Shown here in pieces: positions 26,701 to 36,404 of a DNA stretch of 64,000 bases (position 1 is its first letter; each line of letters begins with the position of its first letter). The stretch is from positions 286,398-350,397 of the forward strand of contig VZSF01008859.1 of NCBI GenBank assembly GCA_013398295.1, read 5' to 3'. The stretch is from Chionis minor. Taxonomy: Eukaryota > Chordata > Aves > Charadriiformes > Chionididae. Under the pieces are notes generated by a model that did not search any database, was not told the DNA's origin, and saw only the letters and a program-made list of their open reading frames with translations. The position numbers and the translations under genes are program-made.

Positions 26701-29700
26701 CTGCTTTAGATGCCACTTCCCCAAAGGACACCACACAAGTTTCTCATTAGATTCAGTAACACAAGTTCAGAACCTGCCATTTTGCCCAATGCTATGAGCC
26801 ACAACCAAAACGACAAGATTATTTTTTTTCCAGGGACTTTGTACGACCCCTCCCTTCCCAGCATACTCACCAGATACCTCTGGCATCAGGCCAATCTCGC
26901 GCCATCCCAGATGCCAACAGAAGAGGAGAAACTGGCTTGTCAAACAAGAAGTGATCATCAATCAGCTGCTGCTGCTCTGCATCAGTCATGTTCCTCAGAG
27001 CATAGTACTTCCCCTTGAGATCACCTTCCAGACTACCCAGAGCTGAAAGAGAGTCGCTTTTAGGATGGGACCAAAGGCGCTAGACATTCCCAGCACTTTA
27101 GAGACCACACACAAAGTATGGCAGTGTCTGATCTGCTGCGTGCGGTTCCTCCCTTGCTTTCATCTGCAATCGCAATGCATTTGCAGCATTACAGAACTTA
27201 AGGCAGTATCAGATGATTTGTCTGCACCTTCCAGGCTTATACAAGTAGCCTTTGTTCCCTTACAAGCAGTATAGAATCGTTACTGCTGCCTAACTGTAGA
27301 AGGAGAATCAAGGTCATGAATATAACAAACAATATTATTCTAGTCAAGGACTGTTACCCTGCCCTTGAGAGGTTTTTGGAACGACTACACTCTCAGTCTC
27401 CAGAATTGCACCTTGAGTGTATCCTTTCCCCTCACTTAATGGAGTTCGGAGGCAAGAGAAAAAAAAAAAGCTGCAGCTGAGGAGTTCCACTGAAAACTAG
27501 GGATTATTCTAGTCAATTGCACATTTGGAGCAAGACTACACTTCTAAGCAAGCTGAACATTAATGAAAGTCAATTAAAAGCAACCACAAAATACTGCAAC
27601 CATTACTCAAGCCCTGAAGTTGCTACATACCTGTTCAATTTCAGGTTTGAGCCACTATGAACAAACCTCTTTCCCCACACACATGGAAAGAAACTTTCAA
27701 GATCAGCAAAGGTCAACTTATTGCAGTCTAACTTCCCTCTGACATGCGCTCTTGCTCTCAGCTACAAACTGCAGTGCTGAGGCAGCTGTAACGTAACGAG
27801 CCTTTTTCAGGGAAGGCTCCATGTTCAGTCTTGAGGGAGGCAGCTTTTGCCAACTGTCTCCATTTTCAAATTGCAAAGAACAGCTCTTGCGCAAAGGCTG
27901 TACATCATTTCCCCAATGCACCCAGTTCTCACTTTACCTTCAACAGAGAGCTTTTCAATAGCCCGCCTCTCTCCTCGACTACAGTGCGGGGGAAGACAGA
28001 ATCCACGGATGCTTCTACCAGTTCTGACACGGGAACTTAGCACGTAATTGGGATCCAGGTCATCACCTCCCTACAAGGTTAGGAAACCAGTGAGTACAAC
28101 CCTGTTGCCAAAATACCTACTCTAAATACATGGAGCTCACATGCATTTAAGCATGCACCTTATACTTGAAATACTGACCACTTGACCTGTAAGCCAGCAT
28201 CTTACTCGAGGACTATTTTCTCTAGCATTAGCTCACAGATCTGTGTAACACAGCCCTTGCTTTGAGGCTAAGGCTACAGCTACTAAGTAGTGCTAAGAGA
28301 TAAGGATACCACCAGACCGTCAGTTTTAGGTCCACTTCAGCTTCAGGTCCACTATGATCTGGGCTTCCCTTACCTCTTCAGATCTACAATCTAGAGGTAT
28401 CAACATGAGGCAAACCCATGTTGCTTAGGTAGGTGCTTACTCCTGCAAATGAGAATTATTCACTACTGTCACCCGAAGTCTCTTGTTTTCAGGATGACTA
28501 TGGCTAGCCAATCAAGTTGGCAGTAGGAATTCCTGCAGTCTACAGTAACATCTGAAATCCATAAAATGGGCAGAAAAACTTACTCCTAGTCATGACAATG
28601 TATTTTGTATAGTACGGGACCGCCAAGTGATATTAAGATCCAAGATCAGATAGCAGAAAGCGTTAAGTTTCCTGACAGTCCCAGGACAGTGCTGTTTAGC
28701 TTGACTACTGCAGCCCACAGTTCATGGAAATACATGTCGAACATGTTTGGCATGACCTGCATTGCAGCAGCGCATGAAGCAAGCTCCTGCTGCATGCCAG
28801 CCGCCTGGTTCTACCCACCCACTGACATCCTACAGCAGCAAGCTCTTAATTCCGATTGCACTGGACACAGCCTGAGGGTCTGTGCTGGGTGCAAGCAAGG
28901 GGACAGAGCCCAAGCAATCGGTTCAGGCAGCTGACAATGACTTTACCCAGTTCTCAGACCAGCAGGAAGCAGTAATTGATCAAAAGTTTATACCTGCAGG
29001 TTATCAGCATTCAGGTCGGTCTTGTGCTCATCGGTTGGTTTGTAGCCACCATGCCTGTCTTCAATAACTGGATCAAAGAGTTCCTTAAACACATCATAGG
29101 ATTCTTCATCACCAGCTACGCATCCTACTGTCATTATGAAGGGATGGCCTGGAGTGGTAATAAAGTCAGAAGAGCTAAGTTTGGGTGACGTTTGGCTGTA
29201 CTCCAGCGCAGCACTAACCAGGCAAGTTCTTTAGTGGTAGGTCTAGTCACTTAGAAATGCATTCCTACATAAAAGCGTTTGGAGAGACCCTACGTTTTAC
29301 ACTTCATCCAGTTAGTCAAATGCAGTGCTTTGGAAACCCATAGCTGTTGCCATTAAACCACGCTCGTTTGTCAAGCTTGGTTTAGGACAAATTTGCACAG
29401 CAAATCCAATTTCAGCAGCTAATTTAGACCACCAGAGAGAACTTTAGGTCTAAACAATCATGCTTTGCTGTAAGCAAGCACGCTTTGCTTTTTATTCCTT
29501 CTGCTACAGACAGAGATGCATTTCTGCAGTCTGCTCATAAATAACCACCTCCACAAGATTAGTTTCAAGTCACCATATTCAAAAGCACCAGTTACTTCAG
29601 CTGGCTCACACAGAATATTCTCAATGCATTTTACCAGGATTATCAACCCCAGTCTGAATGACATCATCCAGGGTGAAGCCACTGGGTGTGACTCTGTCTC

Positions 29701-30479
29701 TCAGTTTCTTGTATAAATCCGGGGTTAGAACTTTGGCCATGTGGTTGTTGTGGGTGCTCAGGTCCGGGTACTCCTCATCAGGAGGCAGTCTCTGATTATT
29801 TAGTTGGGCCATTTTGATATTGCTAGAGTGAAAATAAATACTGTAATGTTAACATGTAAACACATCTGCTCCCCCTTTTTTCATAGAAGTGCTAGAGAAC
29901 ATCACATAACCAGTTTGGAATAGGAATAGACCAGAACAGCCAGGTAAGCCCACGTTTTCCCCCCCGCCGCCCAGGTTGTGTTATAATTAGAATGCGTTTG
30001 TTTTGGGTTGTGGTTTCTTTTTTTTTTTGGTTTGGATTGAAAGTATTTAGCAGAGCAGTTACATAATTGAAGTGTCTGGGAATTGATATGTCAGATCACA
30101 GCAAGGAACAGGGCTTGATAGAACAAGGCCTCTTTTAACACAGCTATGCTTTTAGAGCTGTCTCTCAACGCTTTACAAGATTTGCCTCTCAGCAGCTCAA
30201 GAGCCTTGGGTGCCGTTGTCAAGAAGCACTTCCATTAAGGAGGGAGAACAGATAGTTATGCAGATCTAACGGTCCCCAGCCGTTACCTGGGTTGTCAACC
30301 CCAGTCTGGATGACATCATCCAGCGTAAATCCACTGGAAGTCTGTTTATCCCTCAACTTCTTGTACAGGTCCAGGGTCAGCACCTTGGCCATGTGATTGT
30401 TGTGAACGCTCAGGTCAGGGAACTCATCAGCAGCAGAGTGCTTCATCTTCAGGAGGTTGTGGCTGTTTGAGAAGGGCAT
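23565..30479 (-). CDS. CKB: Creatine kinase B-type (brain, cytosolic), 7 coding exons plus one alternative
   Basis: The enzyme reversibly transfers phosphate between MgATP and creatine and works as a cytosolic dimer buffering ATP in brain, smooth muscle and other tissues. The coding path joins 30479-30287, 29148-28994, 28070-27938, 27042-26871, 25400-25277, 24553-24364 and 23743-23565, giving 381 residues, the normal family length. All junctions are GT-AG and the frame stays open. Family residues fall at their standard numbers: Arg130 and Arg132 in SSRVRTGRS, Glu231 and Glu232 in INEEDHLR, Arg236, reactive Cys283 in CPSNLGTG, Arg292 and Arg320. The N-terminal guanidino kinase domain spans about residues 12-98 and the catalytic domain about 125-367. 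A second version of the first coding exon (29812-29635) gives a 376-residue isoform. B-type rather than M-type assignment rests on the MPFSNSHN start and the gene neighbour TRMT61A. No disrupting change is seen. Confidence 0.97.
23898..23965. repeat. Perfect 34-base tandem duplication in CKB intron 7
   Basis: A 34-base unit beginning TGACTGCCAACACGAGCC and ending GTGCCATTA occurs twice back to back (23898-23931 and 23932-23965) with no mismatch. It lies about 155 bases inside the intron from the exon 8 acceptor. Perfect identity means a recent duplication or an assembly artefact. Confidence 0.9.
24364..24553 (-). CDS. CKB: CKB exon 7
   Basis: The exon is 190 bases, with acceptor TATTTATAG ending at 24554 and donor GTGAGA from 24363. 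It encodes residues 260-322 and includes the active-site segment [15 protein letters not shown], with Cys283 and Arg292. The acceptor has a weak, purine-interrupted pyrimidine tract, but the frame across it is continuous. Confidence 0.96.
25277..25400 (-). CDS. CKB: CKB exon 6
   Basis: The exon is 124 bases, with acceptor TCTCCTAG ending at 25401 and donor GTAAAT from 25276. It encodes residues 218-259 and includes the kinase signature region [17 protein letters not shown], with catalytic Glu232 and Arg236. It ends in phase 0 after GLTQ. Confidence 0.96.
26871..27042 (-). CDS. CKB: CKB exon 5
   Basis: The exon is 172 bases, with acceptor TCTTTCAG ending at 27043 and donor GTGAGT from 26870. 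It encodes residues 161-217, from [19 protein letters not shown] to [12 protein letters not shown], and splits the following Trp codon (phase 2). Confidence 0.96.
27938..28070 (-). CDS. CKB: CKB exon 4
   Basis: The exon is 133 bases, with acceptor TTGTAG ending at 28071 and donor GTAAAG from 27937. It encodes residues 117-160, including [20 protein letters not shown] with nucleotide-binding Arg130 and Arg132, and ends in phase 1 after LSVE. Confidence 0.96.
28994..29148 (-). CDS. CKB: CKB exon 3
   Basis: The exon is 155 bases, between an acceptor at 29150-29149 and donor GTATAA starting at 28993. It completes the split Gly and encodes [19 protein letters not shown] through [11 protein letters not shown] (residues 65-116). 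It covers the flexible loop around GCVAGDEES, which closes over creatine in the family. Confidence 0.96.
29635..29822 (-). CDS. CKB: CKB exon 2, downstream alternative version
   Basis: The acceptor ends at 29823 (CACTCTAG) and the donor is GTAAAA at 29634-29629. Ten bases of 5' UTR precede ATG at 29812-29810, in strong context (A at -3, G at +4). It encodes [19 protein letters not shown] and then the shared core [18 protein letters not shown] and [15 protein letters not shown]. The coding part is 178 bases and ends in the same phase 1 as the upstream copy, so it can join exon 3 without changing frame. The two copies are clearly a tandem duplication, with divergent first 20 or so residues. Chicken CKB is known to make two B-CK isoproteins by choosing between alternative N-terminal exons; this is the equivalent arrangement. 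Confidence 0.93.
29823..30286 (-). other. CKB: Spacer between the two alternative CKB exons 2
   Basis: These 464 bases separate the duplicated exons. They contain a plus-strand T run near 30019-30028 and a C/G-rich patch near 29958-29972. The end next to the downstream exon is a usable acceptor with a T-rich tract. No second promoter is obvious, so I assume both exons are fed from the same exon 1. Confidence 0.55.
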
Positions 30480-30499
30480 GTCTGACCCTACCGCAGTCA
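30287..30499 (-). CDS. CKB: CKB exon 2, upstream version (two possible start codons)
   Basis: The acceptor CTAG ends at 30500 and the donor is GTAACG at 30286-30281. The exon holds 20 bases of 5' UTR and then ATG at 30479-30477, opening [12 protein letters not shown] second in-frame ATG is at 30446-30444, opening [13 protein letters not shown]. The coding part is 193 bases, ending in phase 1 inside the Gly of VDNPG. The first ATG has G at -3 but C at +4; the second has A at -3 and A at +4, so leaky scanning to Met12 is plausible. Alternative initiation giving B-CK forms with different N-termini has been reported in chicken. Confidence 0.95.
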
Positions 30500-31107
30500 C
30501 TAGGGGAGAAAGAAGGGAAGCCTATCACCGGGGGCTTGGCAGGCCTCCGAACCACCCAGGGGAACGCCGGGCACCCAGGCAAGGTCACCTTGGCTGTTGT
30601 TCCCCCCGTGCCTTGTACACCTTTGTTGCTACACCACCTTCCACGAGAGCCGGGAAGGAGGAAAAGAAAAAAAGTTCTTCGCCTCCACCAGCCTTGCCCA
30701 GTCCTCAAACATCCCAGCCGCAGCGGCAGGGGCTCTCCCTGCTCCTCCGGGGCGCCGCCCGGGTGAAGGGATGTGCCCAAGGTCGCAGGGAGCGGCCGTG
30801 GCAGCACCGGGCAGACCCGGCCGGCGGCTCTGGGGCGGGATGGAGCGGAGGGGGCGTCCGGGCCGGGGGAAGGGGGGGGTCGTCGGTCCCGCCGGGGCGC
30901 CGGGAGGGGCAGCAGGTGAGCGGAGCAGCCCCGCGGTGCCCTCGGCGGGCGGTCGCGCCTCCTCCCGCCGCTGCCGGGCCGNNNNNNNNNNNNNNNNNNN
31001 NNNNNNNNNNNNNNNNNNNNNNNNNNNNNNNNAAATAAATAATAATCATTAAAAAAAAAAAATCTTATTTTAAAGCTGGAGGACGGCTCGTCTGCCCCGG
31101 GACTTAC
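30500..31107 (-). other. CKB: CKB intron 1 with CpG-rich DNA and an assembly gap
   Basis: The intron runs from donor GTAAGT (31107-31102) to the acceptor before the upstream exon 2. Most of 30690-30981 is CpG-rich. The gap side nearest exon 1 changes abruptly to AT-rich sequence with a run of A at 31050-31061. The true intron length is unknown because of the gap. Confidence 0.7.
30982..31032. other. Assembly gap (51 N)
   Basis: There are 51 undetermined bases between very GC-rich sequence on the left and AAATAAATAATAATC on the right. Single ambiguous bases also occur at 15807 and 35734. Any ORF spanning the gap is unreliable. Confidence 1.
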
Positions 31108-31178
31108 CGAGGACTCCGCAGCCAAAGCAAGAACCTCCGCGCCCGCTCAGCGCCTCGCTGTGCCTTAGCCGGAGTGGA
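31108..31178 (-). other. CKB: CKB exon 1 (non-coding 5' UTR)
   Basis: On the minus strand, GC-rich sequence downstream of the TATA element ends at GAGTCCTCG followed by the consensus donor GTAAGTC (31107-31101). A non-coding first exon of this size fits the vertebrate CKB structure. The start is estimated at 25-30 bases from the TATA element and could be off by several bases. Confidence 0.65.
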
Positions 31179-31200
31179 GCCGCGGCGCCGCCGCCGCGCC

Positions 31201-31265
31201 TTTTTTATATAGAGCGCGACCCGCCGCCCCATTGGCCGCTATTTATAGCCCATTCATTCCATTGG
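31201..31265 (-). promoter_or_regulatory. CKB: CKB core promoter: two TATA-like and two CCAAT elements
   Basis: Reading toward the gene on the minus strand, the order is CCAAT (31265-31261), TATAAATA (31247-31240), CCAAT (31235-31231) and TATATAAAA (31211-31203). Mammalian CKB promoters are known for a similar set: an upstream TATAAATA flanked by CCAAT, with a separate functional AT element nearer the start site. The upstream element with its flanks reads CTATTTATAG (31239-31248), an exact match to the MEF2 consensus. The promoter lies in a CpG island, an unusual combination of TATA and CpG-rich DNA that also suits CKB. Confidence 0.8.
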
Positions 31266-31440
31266 CCCGGGAGCGGGAGGGCGGGGCGAGCGCCCTGTCG
31301 CTAGCCGGGGGCAAGCTTGCCGCCATTTTGCTCGGCCTCGTCAGGGGCGGGCGGCGCGGGGCCGGCGGGGCAGCGGGACCCTTCCGGGGCTGCTCCCCGC
31401 GGCGGGGGCGGGCGGCGGCGGCCGTGGGGACTCCGTGAGG

Positions 31441-34400
31441 CACGACCACGCGTGCGGAAATCCGTCTCCGCGCTCTGCCAGCCAAGCGTTGTCCACAGGT
31501 GGCGGTGCCGGTGCAACACCAATGCCGGCACGTGGCTGCTCCGGCTTCACACCTCAGCAGAGGGTTCAGTAACGGGTGTAATAACCCGCCATCCCAAAAA
31601 TAAGGGCGCTGTAGCGCCAGGAGTGGCATGTCCCGAGTCATGTGAGGGATTAACTGCCCCCCGGGGTTGGCATACCTGAAGCCATGGCCACGGGTCTGAG
31701 AGCAGCGGCCCCGTTGGTTGGGGGAAGGAGCGGCCACTTGGCTCGTTTCACAGCGTTAATTGGGAAGGCGGTGGGGCGGTCGGGTGAAGCGTGGCGCCTC
31801 TCCTGCTCTTCTCCTGTCCCAAAAAATAAAAGGTCTTCATAAAGTTTTTCTGGCGAGCAGCTGAATTGCTGCTCAAGACAGAAGCGGGAAGGCTGGGCTT
31901 TCACCCACCTAAAGCTCACCTGAAATTCGTGGAAACGGTGGCTTCCACTGGTCTCTTTGTAGGAATGAGCTGGATTTGTCCCAAAGCTAAGATGCAGCTG
32001 AGAATCCCATTGTTTGCAGAAATAAATACATTAACAATGCGAATGACTGACTTGAGCTGACTTTCACCTTCACATAATAGCGTCTTTATCTTTGTCTGAC
32101 GTGTATTTCTCACACCAGAAGCCACGTTGATCCTCCTGCCCAAACGGAGAGTGTACTTACCCGCCTGGACGCGGACCGGAGTTGCAGAGTTGCTTTGTTT
32201 GGCAGGAGTTGCGACCGTCAGGAAGCATCTGTGGAAACTCTTTCCCCACCACCATTCCTTCAGCACCACAACCAGTATCCTCACCCCGACAGCGAGGGGC
32301 ATGTGCGCTTTGCCAAACTGCTTAGGATTTAAAAAAAAAAAAAAATACAGAGGAAATCATTGCAAAATAAAAAGCATAGACTGCTTCAAATAAAAATGCA
32401 TTGTTTGGCTGCCATCCAGGCTTCCGAGTTATTCCAGGTCTGATAGACGGAGATGCTGAGTATACAGATCTCCAGCAGAAGCCAAGGGCTCGGCATCTGT
32501 GCAAGCCTGGTCTCTTATCTCCCGGATCAAAGAACAAATCCTCTCTCTAGGTCTCCTCTGCCTTTTTAACCTCACAAAATCTTCCCCTATGTTTTACTAG
32601 TTTCACACAATGTTCATGCGTAAGAACAGTGTAAACTGCAAATAATGCCATTGCTAAGCAATAATGAAATGAATAGAAGTGTAAAATCATATCCTCAAAA
32701 TAAATGTAATATTGCTGGATGACCTCAGTTGCGAACGTAGTTCTGATTGTAGATTTTTTTAATGTAAAACACTGTGGGTTTATTTTTAATTTAGTACAAT
32801 AGAAATAAAACTAAGAGCATTTTCTTACATTACACCGTATTTTTGTGGTGTTTTTCTTCACAAAAAAATCGTATCAGGGTAAGTACTGAAGGCTCCTTCT
32901 GTCTTATTCCATAATCTGGTGCCACACAAACACAGAAGCAATCAACTGTTCTATACTATAATTGTTCTGTAGATTTGTGGAGTCAAGGTCACATCAAGAA
33001 CCCAAATCCAAGGATGCATTTCTATTCATCGGATAGGCTTTCCCTCCCAGTCTTGCAGAACAGGGAATACCAGTCATTATAGTTATTATAAGCTGGTAGT
33101 GTTCTCAATGTGCCATTCATTATAGCACTTCTGACACAGACAGACACCTTTTCTTTTCAAAACTTTTGTCTGAAAAGAAGACATGGAAAGAGGGCCGGAA
33201 AACAACCAAAATAACCAATTCACATGTTTAATAAACAGTGCACCCTCTAACCCCTTTTCCTCACCACTATTTGACAAATTTCTAGCATGCAGTAAGTCAG
33301 AAGCAGCTATTACCTCACTGGGTTTTACTCAGGCAGCATTTTAACATTTGCTGAAAGCTGCGTGTAAATTGGATCTCACCTTTGTTACAGCATCCCATCC
33401 CAGCTTCCCTAGTGACTTAATTATAGATGCTGTGCCATGTGTCAACAGTCTCTGATCAACCGTTTTATCTAGCTCATCTGCTGAGAGAATACTTTCTTTG
33501 GATAAGCCTGTATGGCCTGTTAGCCTGCGATAAAGGCACCAATACGTGCACCAATACGGGATGGTATCTTAGTGCTTACTGACTTACACTCTCCGTTGCC
33601 ATTCTGCAGCTCAGGATGGAACGGTGGGGTGATTGCTCCAGAGATCTCTCCACTGAGCTTTAACAATGAAGAATTAAGGGAAGTTAATCATGGGCCATGC
33701 AGCTAACTTCCTAAGAGGCTTAATTATAAATGTTGTGCAGCGTACAACTGCAAGAGGAGATGGGTGTTAGCTCGTGAATGTGTCTTCTGAAATTACTCGC
33801 GTGAACGCAGAATGAACCTGAAGAATTAGGGGATAAACATCTTCTTGAAAATCTAGAATATTCCAAATTAGGAAAGAGCAACAGACAGTGGTTTGCTACC
33901 TACAACCCAATTGTTTCCAATTCATAATTGACAACTAAACGGCACTAATGAAATGAAAGGAAACTGACACTTACGTATCAGCAGATTAAAGGAATTGATT
34001 ATAGCTGCATCTGCTTAACTTCCCAAATGAAACTTCTTTTCCCATTTACATTTATCACTTAAAATATATTTGCCTAGTTATTATCCTTCATGTATTTTTT
34101 CACATTGCTGAGGCAGTCAGTTGAAAATTACTGATCGTTTCCACTGAGCTGAGTGCCTGTGGAAACTAGGAGTTGCTGAGTGTCTTGATCTTGCACACAG
34201 TCAGGCCCACAGTGATCTGAACAGCAGTTCATCATGAGAAAGAAAGGACATAAGATCATAAACAATGACAAATATAGCCAGTGACACTAAACATGACAGG
34301 AAAAAACCCAAGGTAGGTGCAAATATAAAGGCACAGTTGAGCCATCATTGCCAGTCAGAAAAACAGCTGAGTAGGAGTTCGCAGTTTAAGAAACCCCTGA

Positions 34401-34969
34401 AACTGCATACATTATGTTTAGATTAGATGGAAGAGAGTTTCATAACTAAATAACAATGACTACTGCAATTATGATATGGGCAGGTGAACAGCATAACAAA
34501 ACATGTTCTCACTGAAGGTAATGGGCAAAAATTGCCTTATACTTGATGGAATCACATTCATTAAAACAAACTGTCACATAAACGGCTCTCTGTTATTAAT
34601 GTTCCTGACTGGGGAAGAATGACTTTTTCTCCGCTATGGTGCATTATGGGTTACTGGGGGTCGCAGCACCATACAGAGCGTTATCTGATTTATCGGGGAA
34701 CGCTACCTGACTCACATGCTCTCTGCCGTGCCCGTACCCCTCCCGTGCCAGGCAGCCTGGGCTTGCTGGAGGCAGAAGATGGGGCAATACTCTCCTCCTC
34801 TGCTCCCCGCACCACCGGGGCACGCGGGGCTCTCTCCGCATCCCTTCAGTCCTGAACACGAGGCAGAAGTAGGAGTCAGTACCGTGCTATTTGGGGTTTA
34901 GATAACGATTCTGCCGCTTTTGAGCCCACACTGTGGTTTCTCCTACAGCCTTACGAAACCCGTGTGGAG
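31441..34969. other. Interval between the divergent CKB and TRMT61A promoters
   Basis: The interval is mostly AT-rich non-coding DNA without a recognised gene. ORFs at 31866-32060 and 31916-32302 have no domain. 33300-34300 contains repeated homeodomain-type TAATTA cores and two similar 20-base segments (33416-33435 and 33719-33738). A short direct repeat GCACCAATACG occurs at 33536-33546 and 33548-33558. Regulatory function is only a possibility. Confidence 0.5.
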
Positions 34970-36060
34970 AGCTTGGCCGGCCTCAAGCTGCCTTCCTCCG
35001 GAGCAGGCTGCCCTGGGGGAGGGCAGGCAGAACTTTCTGGAAGCCGGCTGCCCGCCTGCGGGAGGTGAGGCCCGGGTCTGCCGACAGCAAAGGCACAGCC
35101 ATTCCCTGGGGAAGGGGCTTTGCCTTTGCTGGTGGCAGCCTTCAAGACACCCACACACACACCCCCCGCCCCCCATGCACACAGACACCCACTCGATGGG
35201 TGACAAACCCAAGTTCCCGCTGGGTCCATCGGTCCCCATCGCGGCTCTTCATGGCTGCCCCTCTGCACCCTCACGGCCCCACAGCCGGCTGGGACGGCCG
35301 CCCCTTGGCGAGGGGTGCCCGGAGGGCTGCTGAGGGCGGTCCGTGACCATCCCCTCTCCTCAGGGAGAGGGCGAGGAGCGCTGAGGGGACGGCCGGCTGC
35401 GGGGACGGGGCGGGGGTGTCTGTGTGTGTGTGTTTGTGTTACGGGGACGGGCGGCGGGACCTGGGGCTGCGCGCACCGGGCACGGTCGGCGGCGACTCGC
35501 CGGCTCCAGGCAGCGCTGGCGGGGGCGGAGGCGGCGGGAGCGTCAGCAGCCTGCGACCGGGGCGGGAGGAGGCGCTGGGCGGGCACCGCGTGTGAGGAGA
35601 GCCGGGCCGGGCCTGCTGGCGGGGCGCAGCCCCGGAAGGTAACGGCGCTGGGGACGGGGAGAGCTGGTGGCTGCTGGGGGGACGCCAGGCCCCGAGGAGC
35701 GGCGGGGGGCCCGCGGGGCGCCCCCCGCCGGGTNGAGCGGCGGGGGCCCTGCGTGCCGCCCGCCGCGGGTTAACGCTGCTCTCCGGCGGGCTGGTCCCTC
35801 CCCTTCCCTGCCGGGTCTGTGCAGGGCATCAACCCTGGACGCGGCCCGGAGCAGCCATTAGGGTCCCGGGCCCGCCGCGTTGGGCTGCCAGGGCGCGGGC
35901 ACGGCGTTACCGCCCGCAGGGCAGCGGGGCTGCAGCTGCAGGGGCGCGGGGAGGTACGGCCCCGGGGAGCGCGGGAGGCCCTGCCACCGCGGCACGACCC
36001 TGGCACCCGGCTCTGCAACGGGGGGGGACAGGCGGCGGACCCGGGAGGGGAGGTGGTTAT
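34970..36060 (+). promoter_or_regulatory. TRMT61A: CpG island / promoter of TRMT61A
   Basis: Very GC- and CpG-rich DNA upstream of the TRMT61A coding exons. It has GC boxes at 35407-35415 and 35559-35566 and no TATA element near them, a typical housekeeping promoter. It also holds a C/A-rich tract at 35147-35190, a GT run at 35417-35440 and one ambiguous base at 35734. ORFs here on both strands are products of base composition. Confidence 0.7.
35480..35638 (+). other. TRMT61A: Candidate TRMT61A non-coding exon 1
   Basis: The sequence CCCGGAAG followed by GTAACGG gives a plausible donor at 35639-35640 inside the CpG island. Exon 2 starts with untranslated bases, so an upstream non-coding exon is required. 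The start is not visible, and another donor in the island (for example near 35951) could be used instead. Confidence 0.4.
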
Positions 36061-36068
36061 GGCTTGCT

Positions 36069-36098
36069 TCCTCCTCCTCTTCCTCCTCCTCCTCCTCG
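36069..36098 (+). repeat. (CCT)n trinucleotide tract
   Basis: About 30 bases of CCT/TCC repeats with one interruption, at the right edge of the CpG island in TRMT61A intron 1. Confidence 0.8.
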
Positions 36099-36404
36099 GG
36101 AGGTTCCCCCTGCTGCCGTGCCAAGCAGCCAGGCTTCTCAGGGAAGAGGCAGCCTGCCAGGTCTGTGTGGAAGCTGGTCAGGAGCGGGAGAGGTGTGTCT
36201 GGTCGAAGGGGACACAGCATCATTCCAGTGGTTTGATCTGTGAGGCTGCCAGGCAGTGCCGGGGCCACTGAGTGTAGGTTGCCGCAGTCGTGGGAAATGT
36301 GAAGTTGAGACAGGCCCGTGGAAAAGCCCAAACTCCTTGCCAGAAGGCACTGCCTCCTTCCCTTCCACTCCCACTCCACAGCACCCTGTGTAGTAATGCT
36401 GTAC

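Larger units (their letters stand above)
23744..29634 (-). other. CKB: CKB introns 2-7
   Basis: The introns lie at 29149-29634, 28071-28993, 27043-27937, 25401-26870, 24554-25276 and 23744-24363 (the exons between them are listed separately). They contain no recognisable repeat family or nested gene. The one visible structure is a 34-base tandem duplication in the last intron. ORFs within them are extensions of exon frames or chance ORFs. Confidence 0.75.
30690..31440. promoter_or_regulatory. CKB: CpG island over CKB promoter and intron 1
   Basis: Dense CpG and GC-box-like sequence extends from intron 1 across exon 1 and the promoter to about 31440. It is interrupted by the assembly gap and a short AT-rich segment at 31033-31080. 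The boundaries are approximate. Confidence 0.75.

Noticed and set aside
30427..31125. 232-codon minus-strand ORF over CKB intron 1
   Set aside because: It spans the 51-base N gap and uses a different frame from the real CKB exon; splice sites show that this is exon 1, intron 1 and exon 2.
34920..36379. Several 110-210-codon ORFs near the TRMT61A promoter
   Set aside because: These have the same base-composition cause; ORFs exist on both strands and in several frames, with no homology I recognise.
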